A stretch of 63,990 nucleotides of DNA from IMG/VR virus record IMGVR_UViG_3300010158_000067, positions 1-63,990 of that record; one strand, 5' to 3'. Numbering within the stretch: position 1 is the first letter of the stretch; the number at the start of each line of letters is the position of its first letter. A program made the translations under genes and the position numbers. This DNA is from a virus. Below the pieces are notes generated by a model that made no database searches, had not been told where the DNA came from, and was given only the letters and a program-made list of their open reading frames with translations. Positions 42,849 to 50,327 of this stretch are shown here, one piece after another.

Positions 42849-43123
42849 AAAAAATCCTATTTATCTTAGCTCCACTTATTTTTATTAGTATGAAGTTTAA
42901 TCAAAGCGAAGCGGTCAAGCCCGCAAAGGAAGAATTAATTCTTAAAGAAGCTATTCATACTCCAGTTCAATGCACGGCATCATTAAGCAATAATTTAATT
43001 ATTGTAGAGGGTGCGCCTTATGTTCACTGTGATACTTGTGGATACGGAGTCTTTTCGGGAGAAGAGGGGTATGAAAAGTGCACTTATTGTGGAGTCAAAA
43101 AGCATTATAATTCCAGAAAATGA
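42845..43123 (+). CDS. Secreted zinc-ribbon protein, 92 aa
   Basis: A signal peptide (MKKILFILAPLIFISMKFNQSEA) followed by a mature part carrying CDTC and CTYC, a four-Cys zinc ribbon. The C-terminus overlaps the next gene. An exported zinc-binding protein is unusual for a phage; role unknown. Confidence 0.6.
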   Translation: MKKILFILAPLIFISMKFNQSEAVKPAKEELILKEAIHTPVQCTASLSNNLIIVEGAPYVHCDTCGYGVFSGEEGYEKCTYCGVKKHYNSRK

Positions 43124-43364
43124 AGTGACATATAAAATACCATCTTCAAAGTTTTGGAGTAAAATAAATGATGTATATAATCAAGGACTTGATTGGCATC
43201 TTTCAGATCAAAAAATACAAGTTTTAACTAAAAAAAAACTTGGTTTAAAATATCTTGACACAGTATATGATGGTGATATAAGTTCCCCATATTCATCTGA
43301 ATTTTTATTTGAAATCGTAGACCCAGATAAACTACTGTGGGCAAAATTAAAATATGGAATATAA
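43071..43364 (+). CDS. KYG-motif family protein 1, 97 aa
   Basis: Start at the ATG at 43071 (MKSALIVESKS). Ends FLFEIVDPDKLLWAKLKYGI, the signature of a small family with seven members in this window. GLKYLDTVYDGDISSPY upstream of it is shared in spirit by the others (GL-x-Y or GL-x-x-I, then F-x-I). Overlaps the secreted gene by 53 bases and the next member by 11. Function unknown. Confidence 0.65.
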   Translation: MKSALIVESKSIIIPENEVTYKIPSSKFWSKINDVYNQGLDWHLSDQKIQVLTKKKLGLKYLDTVYDGDISSPYSSEFLFEIVDPDKLLWAKLKYGI

Positions 43365-43590
43365 AGAAACACATTTTGGTGTTACAGTAGATCACGATTT
43401 AACTCCAGAAGAAATTGATTCAGTTCATAGATTCTGGAGGAGCATTCGTGAAGAAGAAGAATTTTTAAAATGGTCTTGGAATCATTTTAAAGACTCCATT
43501 GGTTTGGATCACGAATTGAAAAGACAGCCAAAATGGAAAATAGCAAATAAAGAAAAATGGCTTTGGGCTAAATTAAAGCATGGATTTTGA
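43354..43590 (+). CDS. KYG-motif family protein 2, 78 aa
   Basis: It ends KWKIANKEKWLWAKLKHGF, the family signature with His in place of Tyr. The N-terminal half is acidic, with RFWRSIREEEEFLKWSWNHF. Overlaps both neighbours by 11 bases, so the members appear translationally coupled. Confidence 0.65.
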   Translation: MEYKETHFGVTVDHDLTPEEIDSVHRFWRSIREEEEFLKWSWNHFKDSIGLDHELKRQPKWKIANKEKWLWAKLKHGF

Positions 43591-43780
43591 AAAAATTAAT
43601 ATTTATTCATTATTTTATGATAATCTTTACTTCAAGCTCGCGCAAGAATTAGATATTTCTTTTGAAAAGCTTCATTATAAATTTGGTTTAGCTTTCATAA
43701 AAACATTGGGAGAGATATATATATTTGAAGTTAGAGATAAAGGCAAATACTTAATGGCAAAATTAACTTACGATATTTAA
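43580..43780 (+). CDS. KYG-motif family protein 3, 66 aa
   Basis: The shortest plus-strand member. It ends EIYIFEVRDKGKYLMAKLTYDI; the last bases are TTAATATG with the next gene. Predicted soluble alpha/beta. Confidence 0.65.
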   Translation: MDFEKINIYSLFYDNLYFKLAQELDISFEKLHYKFGLAFIKTLGEIYIFEVRDKGKYLMAKLTYDI

Positions 43781-43781
43781 T

Positions 43782-44141
43782 ATGGGATTAGATTCATTTA
43801 TAAAAGTTGTTGATCTAAAAGATGTAATTGATGATTTTACTTTCATTAAGGGCTCTAAAGAAGTTGAATTTAAATACTGGAGAAAGCACAAGCCTCTGCA
43901 CGATTGGATGCGTAGGCTTTTTGTTAAAAAGGGTGGAGATCCATTAATAAATCAATTTAATTGCGAACATGTTAGAGTTATGATTGAGGATTTAAAATTC
44001 TTAAAAAATGACATGGATTGGCATGATGAGTATGGTGACAGTTACGATCATGAATATAATGATTTTAAATTCATAGAAGAGGCGATTGGTTTTCTTGAAA
44101 GAAATAAAGATAAGGCTTTCTATTTTTATAGTTGGTACTAA
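43782..44141 (+). CDS. MGLDS-type phage protein, 119 aa
   Basis: It begins MGLDSFIKVVDL and carries EFKYWRKHKPLHDWMRRLF, a block typical of a common phage hypothetical family (MGLDM type). The C-terminal FKFIEEAIGFLERNKDKAFYFYSWY fits. Function not known. Confidence 0.6.
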   Translation: MGLDSFIKVVDLKDVIDDFTFIKGSKEVEFKYWRKHKPLHDWMRRLFVKKGGDPLINQFNCEHVRVMIEDLKFLKNDMDWHDEYGDSYDHEYNDFKFIEEAIGFLERNKDKAFYFYSWY

Positions 44142-44154
44142 TTTTTGAGAAATC

Positions 44155-44182
44155 TCTTGATTTGGAAAATTTTCTAGATATA
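44155..44182 (+). promoter_or_regulatory. Sigma70-type promoter before the 71-aa gene
   Basis: TTGATT near 44157, 16 bases, TATATT near 44179, then about ten bases to the ATG at 44196. The minus-35 differs from consensus at one position. Confidence 0.45.
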
Positions 44183-44195
44183 TTTGATCTCACAT

Positions 44196-44411
44196 ATGAG
44201 CTTAATATCAATCAAAACTCTCTGCACGAACTGTCAAGATCCTTTGGAATGTCAGTGGCCCGAACGCATGAATTGGGGTGGAGAAAACGTCTCAGCTATT
44301 GAATACATGGCTAATGCCATTAATTCCGACGATGTACAAATTCTTTGCAATCAATGCCTCGACGAACTTCCAGATATTGATATGGAAAATATGGAAGTAG
44401 AATATATTTAA
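44196..44411 (+). CDS. Small zinc-binding protein, 71 aa
   Basis: Start at the ATG at 44196 (MSLISIKTLCTNCQDP). CTNC and CNQC are two CxxC pairs 34 residues apart that would bind zinc. Acidic C-terminus. Role unknown. Confidence 0.6.
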   Translation: MSLISIKTLCTNCQDPLECQWPERMNWGGENVSAIEYMANAINSDDVQILCNQCLDELPDIDMENMEVEYI

Positions 44412-44412
44412 T

Positions 44413-44724
44413 ATGAAACAATACGTCAGATTAACAAAAATTAAGGCTTCCGAAAATCCTGAATACGAAACTCCACAATGGAACGCTTACAAACATGGAG
44501 TCGTAAATAAGGGCACTTCAATTCCCGTTGACTATTGGGTAGAAGGCTATCTTATTAGACCAATTAAAGTAGGCGAATACGCAGCAATTGATAGAAGAAT
44601 CAGAAATGGCAAAGAAGTTTTTGGTTTTATGACTACTTCGCAGATTCTTGAGATTAACGGAGACATTTTTCAAACTTTAAATTCAATATATAAAATTGAA
44701 TATATAAAGGATGAAAATAAATAA
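44413..44724 (+). CDS. Hypothetical phage protein, 103 aa
   Basis: A beta-rich, SH3-like protein with DYWVEGYLIRPIKVGEYAAIDRRIRNG and TSQILEI...LNSIYKIEYI, similar in outline to small regulatory proteins of phages. Overlaps the cupin gene by 14 bases. Confidence 0.55.
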   Translation: MKQYVRLTKIKASENPEYETPQWNAYKHGVVNKGTSIPVDYWVEGYLIRPIKVGEYAAIDRRIRNGKEVFGFMTTSQILEINGDIFQTLNSIYKIEYIKDENK

Positions 44725-45199
44725 TTTTAAACAGGATGCTCCATTAAACATAGCAAAACCTACGAGAAGTGAAAATTCAGATTCAATTAAAGACGTTGAG
44801 ATTTTTAATTTAAATGGAAATTCTGATGATAGAGGCTGTTTAGTGGAGCTGCTATCAAATAGATATCAGCAGAATGAACCCGTAGTTCATGTATATAAAG
44901 TCGTAGCTGAAAGTAAAAGCTATAGAGGTTTCGTCTATCATAAATGGCAAAAAGATAGACTCGCATTTACCGAAGGAGATTTTTTAATTTTATTAAAAGA
45001 TTTAAGGGAATCTTCTCCGACATTTGAGAATGAAATGATAATAAATGCGGGAGAAAATAATAAAATTCTATTAACCATACCTGAGTTCATAGCTCATTCA
45101 GTTGAAAACTTAGGGGAAAAAGCTTCATTCATAAATATGCCGACAAATATTTACAACCCTGAAAATCCAGATAAATTCAGATACACTAAAAATGATTAA
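44711..45199 (+). CDS. RmlC-like cupin (dTDP-sugar epimerase family)
   Basis: 162 aa. DDRGCLVEL and SYRGFVYHKWQKDRLAFTEGDFLILLKDLR follow the RmlC/FdtA pattern with the active-site His in RGFVYHKWQ and a Lys. Length slightly below RmlC (about 180). Could epimerise or isomerise a nucleotide sugar for the GT2 enzyme next door, which overlaps by eight bases. Confidence 0.7.
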   Translation: MKINNFKQDAPLNIAKPTRSENSDSIKDVEIFNLNGNSDDRGCLVELLSNRYQQNEPVVHVYKVVAESKSYRGFVYHKWQKDRLAFTEGDFLILLKDLRESSPTFENEMIINAGENNKILLTIPEFIAHSVENLGEKASFINMPTNIYNPENPDKFRYTKND

Positions 45200-46115
45200 A
45201 GACTTAATAAGCGTAATAATCCCAACTTACAATTGGAGTTCTGTTCTTAAGTTAGCTATAAAAACTGCATTATGGCAAACGTATAAAAATATTGAAGTTA
45301 TAGTTGTTGGTGATTGTTGCACGGACGATTCGGAAGAAGTGGTAAAATCATTTAATGATTCTAGATTAAAATGGATAAATCTTGATAAAAATCACGGATC
45401 TCAAGCTATTCCAAATAATTATGGAATAAAAATGGCCCAAGGTGAATTCATTGCTCACTTGGGTCATGATGATGTGTGGCATCCAAAACATTTGGAATAT
45501 TTAATTAATTCTATTTCAAATGCTAAATTTGCATATTCATTATCAATAGCCATAGGTCCAGAAAATGAAGAATCAGTTTTTAAAAATTTAAAAATCATTA
45601 GTGGTTTCAATGTCTTTGATAATAAAGACAATGAAATATTATTTGTTCCACCATCTTCATGGATGTATAGAGCTTCAGTAATTGAAAAGGTTGGATATTG
45701 GTTGGATCACAACGATACAATATTACCTCCTGATTCATATTTTTTAACTAAAATTCAAGAGCATTTTCCAAATGAAACCGCTTGTTCCAAAAAACTAACT
45801 ATTGCAAAATTTCCATCTGCCTGGAGGAGGAATTCTTACATTGTAAAACCAACTCATGATCAAGAAAAAGTATTAGAATTAATAGAAAAAAATTCGCACT
45901 ATTTAGATTTTTATATGGCTAAATATTTAGAGCAAAACTCTAAACTTGCGAAATTCACTCCCTTCATGGATCTTTATGCCGATAAAAGCTATGAAGTGCT
46001 CTCATTATTCTTTAAAGAAAACGTACCTCAAAGCCAAGTAATAAAAGAAAATGAAAAAGAAAAAGGAATAACGGTTAAAAAATCTAGAATTTATAGAGGT
46101 TTAGAAAAACCATAA
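45192..46115 (+). CDS. GT2-family glycosyltransferase
   Basis: 307 aa. ISVIIPTYNW at the N-terminus, EVIVVGDCCTDDSEEVV (the donor-binding loop), LGHDDVWHPKHLEYLI with a DD/DxD-like metal site, and a WMYRASVIEKVGYW acceptor region. A type-A glycosyltransferase, likely adding sugar to lipid, protein or polysaccharide. No transmembrane helix. Confidence 0.85.
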   Translation: MIKDLISVIIPTYNWSSVLKLAIKTALWQTYKNIEVIVVGDCCTDDSEEVVKSFNDSRLKWINLDKNHGSQAIPNNYGIKMAQGEFIAHLGHDDVWHPKHLEYLINSISNAKFAYSLSIAIGPENEESVFKNLKIISGFNVFDNKDNEILFVPPSSWMYRASVIEKVGYWLDHNDTILPPDSYFLTKIQEHFPNETACSKKLTIAKFPSAWRRNSYIVKPTHDQEKVLELIEKNSHYLDFYMAKYLEQNSKLAKFTPFMDLYADKSYEVLSLFFKENVPQSQVIKENEKEKGITVKKSRIYRGLEKP

Positions 46116-46140
46116 ACTCTTGAGAAATCAAAAAACCATC

Positions 46141-46169
46141 TTGACACGGGTGATTTTTTGCTGTAGATT
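46141..46169 (+). promoter_or_regulatory. Sigma70-type promoter, near-consensus
   Basis: TTGACA (46141-46146), 17 bases, TAGATT (46164-46169), then six bases to the ATG at 46176. Leaderless arrangement. Confidence 0.7.
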
Positions 46170-46175
46170 ATTCCC

Positions 46176-46412
46176 ATGAGCCCATCCATACTTGTTAAAG
46201 ATTGCGATACCGAACAGTTCATCAAGGTATTTGTGAAATCTAGCGACCTTACCGACTTTCTAGCTTCAGAAAAAGCAAATGGCGTAGATATACAATCCAA
46301 GTATTTAGTCTATGGTTTTACAGTTGAGCAGACTTTCTTCGCTAACGAAGCTATTAAAGTCGCCAATCAGTTTGGTTATCTCCCTAGTTTTGATGAATAT
46401 GAAGCTGAATAA
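46176..46412 (+). CDS. Hypothetical protein, 78 aa
   Basis: The family is not recognised. MSPSILVKDCDTEQFIKVF at the N-terminus; predicted alpha/beta. First gene of a run of small coupled genes; joined to the next by TAATATG. Confidence 0.55.
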   Translation: MSPSILVKDCDTEQFIKVFVKSSDLTDFLASEKANGVDIQSKYLVYGFTVEQTFFANEAIKVANQFGYLPSFDEYEAE

Positions 46413-46413
46413 T

Positions 46414-46581
46414 ATGGAAAAGTTTAAATTAGATATTAAGATAGAATCTTGCGAAGCCGAAGGTGTTTACATGCTTTATTCGCAAGTAATGAAATGCTGC
46501 TACCCAGTAAAGAAAGAGCATATCTTTTCTGAAGTCGAAGACTTAATCAAGGAATACATTGACATCCAATCTAATTATTAA
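46414..46581 (+). CDS. Hypothetical protein, 55 aa
   Basis: Start at 46414 (MEKFKLDIKIESCEAEG); the longer frame upstream overlaps the previous gene and has no promoter. Has a YSQVMKCCYPVKKEHI segment. Joined by TAATATG on both sides. Confidence 0.55.
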   Translation: MEKFKLDIKIESCEAEGVYMLYSQVMKCCYPVKKEHIFSEVEDLIKEYIDIQSNY

Positions 46582-46582
46582 T

Positions 46583-46798
46583 ATGAAAAAATGGCCACAA
46601 GTTGGTGCCAAAATAACTTACAAAGGCATTCATGCTTTTTGGTTTAATGACATCATTAATAACGCTCGCGAGAACCTTGAGATCGACAAGGAATACACGA
46701 TAAGGACAATAAATGTTCTTTCTAGTTGGTGTAGCATTACATTGGAAGAAACTGGCAATATTGTTTACTCACTTAATTTCTTTGATTATGAAGCATAA
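46583..46798 (+). CDS. Hypothetical protein, 71 aa
   Basis: Start at 46583 (MKKWPQVGAKITYKG), an SH3-like beta-rich opening. Family not recognised. Its stop overlaps the next gene by 11 bases. Confidence 0.55.
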   Translation: MKKWPQVGAKITYKGIHAFWFNDIINNARENLEIDKEYTIRTINVLSSWCSITLEETGNIVYSLNFFDYEA

Positions 46799-46997
46799 AA
46801 TTGTTGTTCAAGATTACTATCAAGAGTGCGGGGATAAATGCTGCGTAGAATACGGGCATCTATGGTTTGTTAATGGCAACCATATTCATAGTAGTCCATG
46901 TAGAGATAGCGGATGGTTAGCTGTATTAAATTTCTTAGAAATAGAAGCAGAGTTGACCGCTCAAAATGAAAACGGAGAAGAAGTCTGGTCGCTTTAA
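46788..46997 (+). CDS. Cys/His-rich small protein, 69 aa
   Basis: Start at 46788 (MKHKIVVQDYYQECGDKCCVEYGHLWF). Possible zinc site (CGDKCC...HLW...HIHSSPC). Function unknown. Confidence 0.55.
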   Translation: MKHKIVVQDYYQECGDKCCVEYGHLWFVNGNHIHSSPCRDSGWLAVLNFLEIEAELTAQNENGEEVWSL

Positions 46998-47000
46998 TTT

Positions 47001-47462
47001 ATGAGAATCTTGCTTCATGAAACAAGAGATCTTGAAAAACATTTTAGAATTAAATTTCGTAAGCCCGAATGTAGAATACATCCTAGCGGATTAATTTCTG
47101 TTACTGTAGATTGGCATATGCAGGAAGATTGCGAAAATGCTTCAAGATTTAAATATGTAGATTTTGCTCATAATAGTTTCGGTGGTGATTTTATAGTAAA
47201 TAAAAAAAGATATATAAATGCCCGCACCGTTGCTTTTGAATTTCGAGATCTAAAAGATTTTAATTTCTCTTTGTTCAATATGTCGCCTTGGTTTCAGATC
47301 TCATTTGGCGCGGAGAACGAAGAGGAAGATTGGTCGCCAGATTATTCATATGAATATTTATTCTTTGAAGCGACAAAATACGGATTGATTGCTTGGTTTG
47401 GAAAAGAAGGATGGGATAATTGGCATGACTCAACAAGAATAGTTAATGGACAATTAAAATAA
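47001..47462 (+). CDS. Hypothetical protein, 153 aa
   Basis: The family is not recognised. Alternating strands throughout (VTVDWHMQEDCENASRFKYVDF), with an acidic YEEEDWSPDYSYEYLFFEA-like part. Linked to its neighbours by short spacings. Confidence 0.55.
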   Translation: MRILLHETRDLEKHFRIKFRKPECRIHPSGLISVTVDWHMQEDCENASRFKYVDFAHNSFGGDFIVNKKRYINARTVAFEFRDLKDFNFSLFNMSPWFQISFGAENEEEDWSPDYSYEYLFFEATKYGLIAWFGKEGWDNWHDSTRIVNGQLK

Positions 47463-47463
47463 T

Positions 47464-47670
47464 ATGGAAAAAGAATACTTCATTCGTCGTCTAACAGAAA
47501 ACGGTAAACTAAAAACACCCTTGTATCAATCAAGCGAGCCAGTAGCTAGCTGGAGAACATTCAAATCAGAATCAGAAGCTCTTGAATTTGCTAAAGAATA
47601 TGATTTGGATAATTTCGTAATCTTAACAAAATACGTACAATCAAAAGAAATTACAGAGAGGTTTGATTAA
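47464..47670 (+). CDS. Hypothetical protein, 68 aa
   Basis: The family is not recognised. YFIRRLTENGKLKTPLYQSSEPVASW; predicted small alpha/beta. Starts after TAATATG. Confidence 0.55.
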   Translation: MEKEYFIRRLTENGKLKTPLYQSSEPVASWRTFKSESEALEFAKEYDLDNFVILTKYVQSKEITERFD

Positions 47671-47671
47671 A

Positions 47672-47896
47672 ATGGCTCACAATGATTTTATACCTAGCGA
47701 CGACTATCCAGAAGAAATTAATCACGAATATATAGATGAAATTGTATGCCCTTATTGCGGCTATGAGTTTACGGATAGTTGGGAATTCAATGATACTCAA
47801 GATGAACAACATGTAGAGTGTTGTGAATGTGGAAAAGAGTTTTTGCTTTACATGCATGTAACTGTAGACTACACCACTTACAAGAAAAAGAAATAA
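47672..47896 (+). CDS. Zinc-ribbon protein, 74 aa
   Basis: Start at the ATG at 47672 (MAHNDFIPSDDYPEE), within the previous stop. CPYCGYEF and CCECGKEF form two CxxC knuckles, the layout of a small zinc ribbon. Role unknown. Confidence 0.6.
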   Translation: MAHNDFIPSDDYPEEINHEYIDEIVCPYCGYEFTDSWEFNDTQDEQHVECCECGKEFLLYMHVTVDYTTYKKKK

Positions 47897-47897
47897 T

Positions 47898-48095
47898 ATG
47901 CCAAAAAAAGAATTTAATTATGTAATTGGTCATTATTGGGAGGACAATGGAAGTATTGCAGCTTATATGATGTTTAATAATGAAGTTTTTTACGGAACTA
48001 TGAATCAAGCCAAGAAGGATTTAAAATATGTTAAAAGACAAGATCCAGATCAAGAATGGAAGATTTTTGTTGTAAAGGAGTTGGAAAAGGAATAG
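47898..48095 (+). CDS. Hypothetical protein, 65 aa
   Basis: The family is not recognised. MPKKEFNYVIGHYWEDNG with a basic helical tail. TAATATG junction with the previous gene. Confidence 0.55.
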   Translation: MPKKEFNYVIGHYWEDNGSIAAYMMFNNEVFYGTMNQAKKDLKYVKRQDPDQEWKIFVVKELEKE

Positions 48096-48104
48096 AGTAT
48101 CACT

Positions 48105-48443
48105 ATGAGACTTGGAAACATTATTGAAGAATTGAAAAAACACGATCCCGAAACAAAAATTCGTTTAGGGTTTTGCGAACCGCATAGCTATCGTGGAATT
48201 TATAGCGAATTAGCTTTTGAGCCTTGTAAAAATACTACAGTTGGTGATATGTTAAAATGCTGTAAAGAGGCTAAAAAAAGAACTTTTGAGGGTTATAAAG
48301 GAGGAGAGTTTACTTATAACAATGATACCGAATGTCATTTGGCTTGGTATGGTGGTTCTGGGGAAACGCTTGGTCGTTATTTATTAATGTTCATGTTGGG
48401 AGAAACTGAATGGAAATGGGTCGCACACGATTTTAATAAATAA
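48105..48443 (+). CDS. Conserved phage protein, 112 aa
   Basis: MRLGNIIEELKKHDPETKIRLGFCEPHSYRGIYSELAFEP resembles a common phage hypothetical family of the type (L..LDPD..V..G...PHSYRG.Y..LAFEP) with the TVGDML and GYKGGEF blocks following. No function is assigned in that family. Confidence 0.65.
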   Translation: MRLGNIIEELKKHDPETKIRLGFCEPHSYRGIYSELAFEPCKNTTVGDMLKCCKEAKKRTFEGYKGGEFTYNNDTECHLAWYGGSGETLGRYLLMFMLGETEWKWVAHDFNK

Positions 48444-48451
48444 ATATAAAT

Positions 48452-48630
48452 TACATAGAGAAAGAGATGGCGAACTTTGGATAGGTTTACCAAATAATGG
48501 TGGAGATATTGGAGATATTGGAAATTTGCTTGAGATTGTGCTTGTATTGAACGAACAACTAGATGAGATAGAGGGGTTGAAACGAGAGATTATTTTATTG
48601 AAATGTGAGATAGGAGAAGATATTTTATGA
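48452..48630 (+). pseudogene. Open frame without a clear start; possible decayed gene
   Basis: An open frame coding KLHRERDGELWIGLPNN, then DIGDIGNLLEIVLVLNEQLDEIEGLKREIILLKCEIGEDIL, a helical coiled-coil type tail, ends in TGA at 48630. No ATG lies in frame before the tail; only ATA or GTG. It may use an odd start, be fused by frameshift to the preceding gene, or be decayed. The next gene's ATG overlaps its stop. Confidence 0.35.
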
Positions 48631-48794
48631 ACATTAAAAATCTAATTATAGATCTTATAGTAGGAACTGTTGTTTTTTGTCTTGGCGCTTATGGAGAACA
48701 TAAACATAACGAAAGACTTGCAATCAAAGCTGGAGTAGCTTATTATGCTGTAGATAAGGATGGTTCACCTCAGTTTAAATTTATTACTGAATAA
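48627..48794 (+). CDS. Small membrane protein, 55 aa
   Basis: One span (IIDLIVGTVVFCLGAYG) then a charged tail. Overlaps the preceding frame by ATGA. Role unknown. Confidence 0.5.
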   Translation: MNIKNLIIDLIVGTVVFCLGAYGEHKHNERLAIKAGVAYYAVDKDGSPQFKFITE

Positions 48795-48823
48795 TATGAA
48801 TACGAAATCAACAAAATATATAT

Positions 48824-48922
48824 ATGACATATAGAGAATTAAAAGAAAAACTAAAAGAAAAACTAAAAGGAAAACATCACGAATTATTGGTTGACTTCGT
48901 GGATGAACTTATGAGAAGATGA
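48824..48922 (+). CDS. Mini-ORF, 32 aa, with Lys-rich repeat
   Basis: MTYRELKEKLKEKLKGKHHE holds a KEKL repeat from a 12-bp direct repeat. Small, basic and helical. Its reality as a protein is uncertain. Confidence 0.35.
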   Translation: MTYRELKEKLKEKLKGKHHELLVDFVDELMRR

Positions 48923-48970
48923 GCCATGCAAGATAACGATTCGGATTCTTTTATTATAGTAGGAAAAATT

Positions 48971-49186
48971 ATGAGTGATATTAAGTCATGTCCATTCTGT
49001 GGAGGTAATGATCTAACTGTTCAACGCAGCTCTGAAGACAGAGAAGGTATTCCTGCTAATATTATTTGCCAAGACTGTGGATGTGCGGGGCCTTGGGATT
49101 ATCTCAGAACAGAAGTCCTAGAAAATGCCTTGAACGAAGATAGAATTCCTGTTAGATTGATCAATCTTTGGAACGAAAGGAAGTAA
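48971..49186 (+). CDS. Lar-like zinc-ribbon protein, 71 aa
   Basis: MSDIKSCPFCGGNDL and IICQDCGCAGPWDY form the CPFCGG...CxxCG zinc ribbon of restriction-alleviation (Lar) type proteins, with WNERK at the C-terminus. Lar counters host type I restriction in Rac prophage; here that is inference. An in-frame ATG at 48926 would add 15 residues. Confidence 0.65.
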   Translation: MSDIKSCPFCGGNDLTVQRSSEDREGIPANIICQDCGCAGPWDYLRTEVLENALNEDRIPVRLINLWNERK

Positions 49187-49187
49187 T

Positions 49188-49271
49188 ATGACTGACGAAC
49201 AAATTAACGCGGCAATTGCAGAAGCGTGTGGATGGAAGGAAGTCGAACCTTGGTTAAATGGAGCATCGTAG
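49188..49271 (+). CDS. Mini-ORF, 27 aa
   Basis: It begins TDEQINAAIAEACGWKEVEPW, similar to the first residues of small phage ABA-sandwich-like proteins, but truncated by a stop at 49269. It may be a remnant. Starts after TAATATG. Confidence 0.3.
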   Translation: MTDEQINAAIAEACGWKEVEPWLNGAS

Positions 49272-49302
49272 AAAAGCAAATTACATATTCGCAAGTTAAA
49301 AT

Positions 49303-49425
49303 ATGAACGGAAAAGGATCTAAGCCTCGACCAATTAAAAACATTAAAAATTACATATCAAATTGGGAGCAAATAAATTGGAAGAAGGCGAAATCAAATTC
49401 ACCTTCTACGAACTCAAAGCCATGA
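49303..49425 (+). CDS. MNGKGSKPRP-type small protein, 40 aa
   Basis: MNGKGSKPRPIKNIKNYISN followed by WEQINWKKAKSN matches a common type of small phage protein. Its last 64 bases overlap, in another frame, the next KYG-family member. Confidence 0.55.
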   Translation: MNGKGSKPRPIKNIKNYISNWEQINWKKAKSNSPSTNSKP

Positions 49426-49601
49426 TGGTTAAAATGGGTTACTACGATAAAATGAGTGACCCAATTTCATTGTATGACTGGCCTGAAATAGGTTTGGAGC
49501 GCATATTAATTAATAATAATAAATTGAATTATGGATGGCTTTTTAAAATCATAAGCAAAGAGAAGTTTGTTCATGCTGTAATCAAATACGATCTTTTATG
49601 A
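49362..49601 (+). CDS. KYG-motif family protein 4, 79 aa
   Basis: It ends FKIISKEKFVHAVIKYDLL. Its middle aligns with the next member (DWPEIGLERI vs NWQDIGLKYI), so the start must lie upstream of the internal ATG at 49422; TTG at 49362 or 49377 fits. Overlaps the next member by four bases (ATGA). Confidence 0.55.
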   Translation: MGANKLEEGEIKFTFYELKAMMVKMGYYDKMSDPISLYDWPEIGLERILINNNKLNYGWLFKIISKEKFVHAVIKYDLL

Positions 49602-49849
49602 AAAAGAATCAAAAGCAACGCATATGGATGTCTTATGCAAAACTCTCAGAGCTTTTAAAAAGCATGAATGCAGTTGGTGATCCAAATGACACTGGTGTTA
49701 GTAAATTAGCCAATTGGCAGGATATAGGCTTGAAATACATTAGAAAGCCAACAATTAACAAATTCTATTTTGAGATATTGAATAAGGATAAGTTTTTGTT
49801 CGCGACTTTTAAATATTCTTTTAATTTAGATGGAATACATTTTAATTGA
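49598..49849 (+). CDS. KYG-motif family protein 5, 83 aa
   Basis: MKKNQKQRIWMSYAKLSELLKSM, then NWQDIGLKYIRKPTINKFYFEILNKDKFLFATFKYSF. Compared with member 1, the core is followed by eight extra residues. It overlaps the next gene by 20 bases. Confidence 0.6.
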   Translation: MKKNQKQRIWMSYAKLSELLKSMNAVGDPNDTGVSKLANWQDIGLKYIRKPTINKFYFEILNKDKFLFATFKYSFNLDGIHFN

Positions 49850-50111
49850 TAAGTATTTAATGTGGCAGCTTGAGGAAAAGTTTTATACTGATTCGTCTTC
49901 TTATCTAGGTCTGGAGATTGATGAAGCGCTAGAAGACATAGAGAGTGGATGTGGTCTTGAGTATCATGGCATAAGGGAATACGAGATAAATAAGAAATTA
50001 AATCTCGAAGACTACTATTTGTACAAGATAATAGATAAGGAAAGGTTTATTTTCGCGGTTATGAAATATAATCTTGATTATTTGTTTGTAGATCCTAAGC
50101 TACAGTCGTGA
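49830..50111 (+). CDS. KYG-motif family protein 6, 93 aa
   Basis: The longest of the second cluster. Ends YLYKIIDKERFIFAVMKYNL and then 12 more residues. The N-terminal half is acidic with EIDEALEDIESG. Overlaps both neighbours. Confidence 0.6.
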   Translation: MEYILIDKYLMWQLEEKFYTDSSSYLGLEIDEALEDIESGCGLEYHGIREYEINKKLNLEDYYLYKIIDKERFIFAVMKYNLDYLFVDPKLQS

Positions 50112-50326
50112 ATGTTTTAATTAGTAAACATAAAATACTATCCGCTATAAACTCTCATGCTGACGAGTTTGGTGAGGTGCATTTGCTATGGAAATCCTTT
50201 GGTCTTGATTACGTGCGCACAGAACACAAAGAGCATATAGCATTTGGAGTGATAGATAAAGATTTATTGATTTGGTCGATGATTAAATATGGCTTTCAAA
50301 TTGAACCATATAGTAATTCGCAATGA
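50108..50326 (+). CDS. KYG-motif family protein 7, 72 aa
   Basis: LLWKSFGLDYVRTEHKEH then FGVIDKDLLIWSMIKYGF, closest in layout to member 1 despite 7 kb between them. Last gene of the AT-rich plus-strand block. Confidence 0.6.
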   Translation: MNVLISKHKILSAINSHADEFGEVHLLWKSFGLDYVRTEHKEHIAFGVIDKDLLIWSMIKYGFQIEPYSNSQ

Positions 50327-50327
50327 A

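Noticed and set aside
43011-43070. Upstream extension of KYG family member 1
   Set aside because: Overlaps the zinc ribbon of the secreted gene in another frame; the ATG at 43071 gives a better match to the other members.
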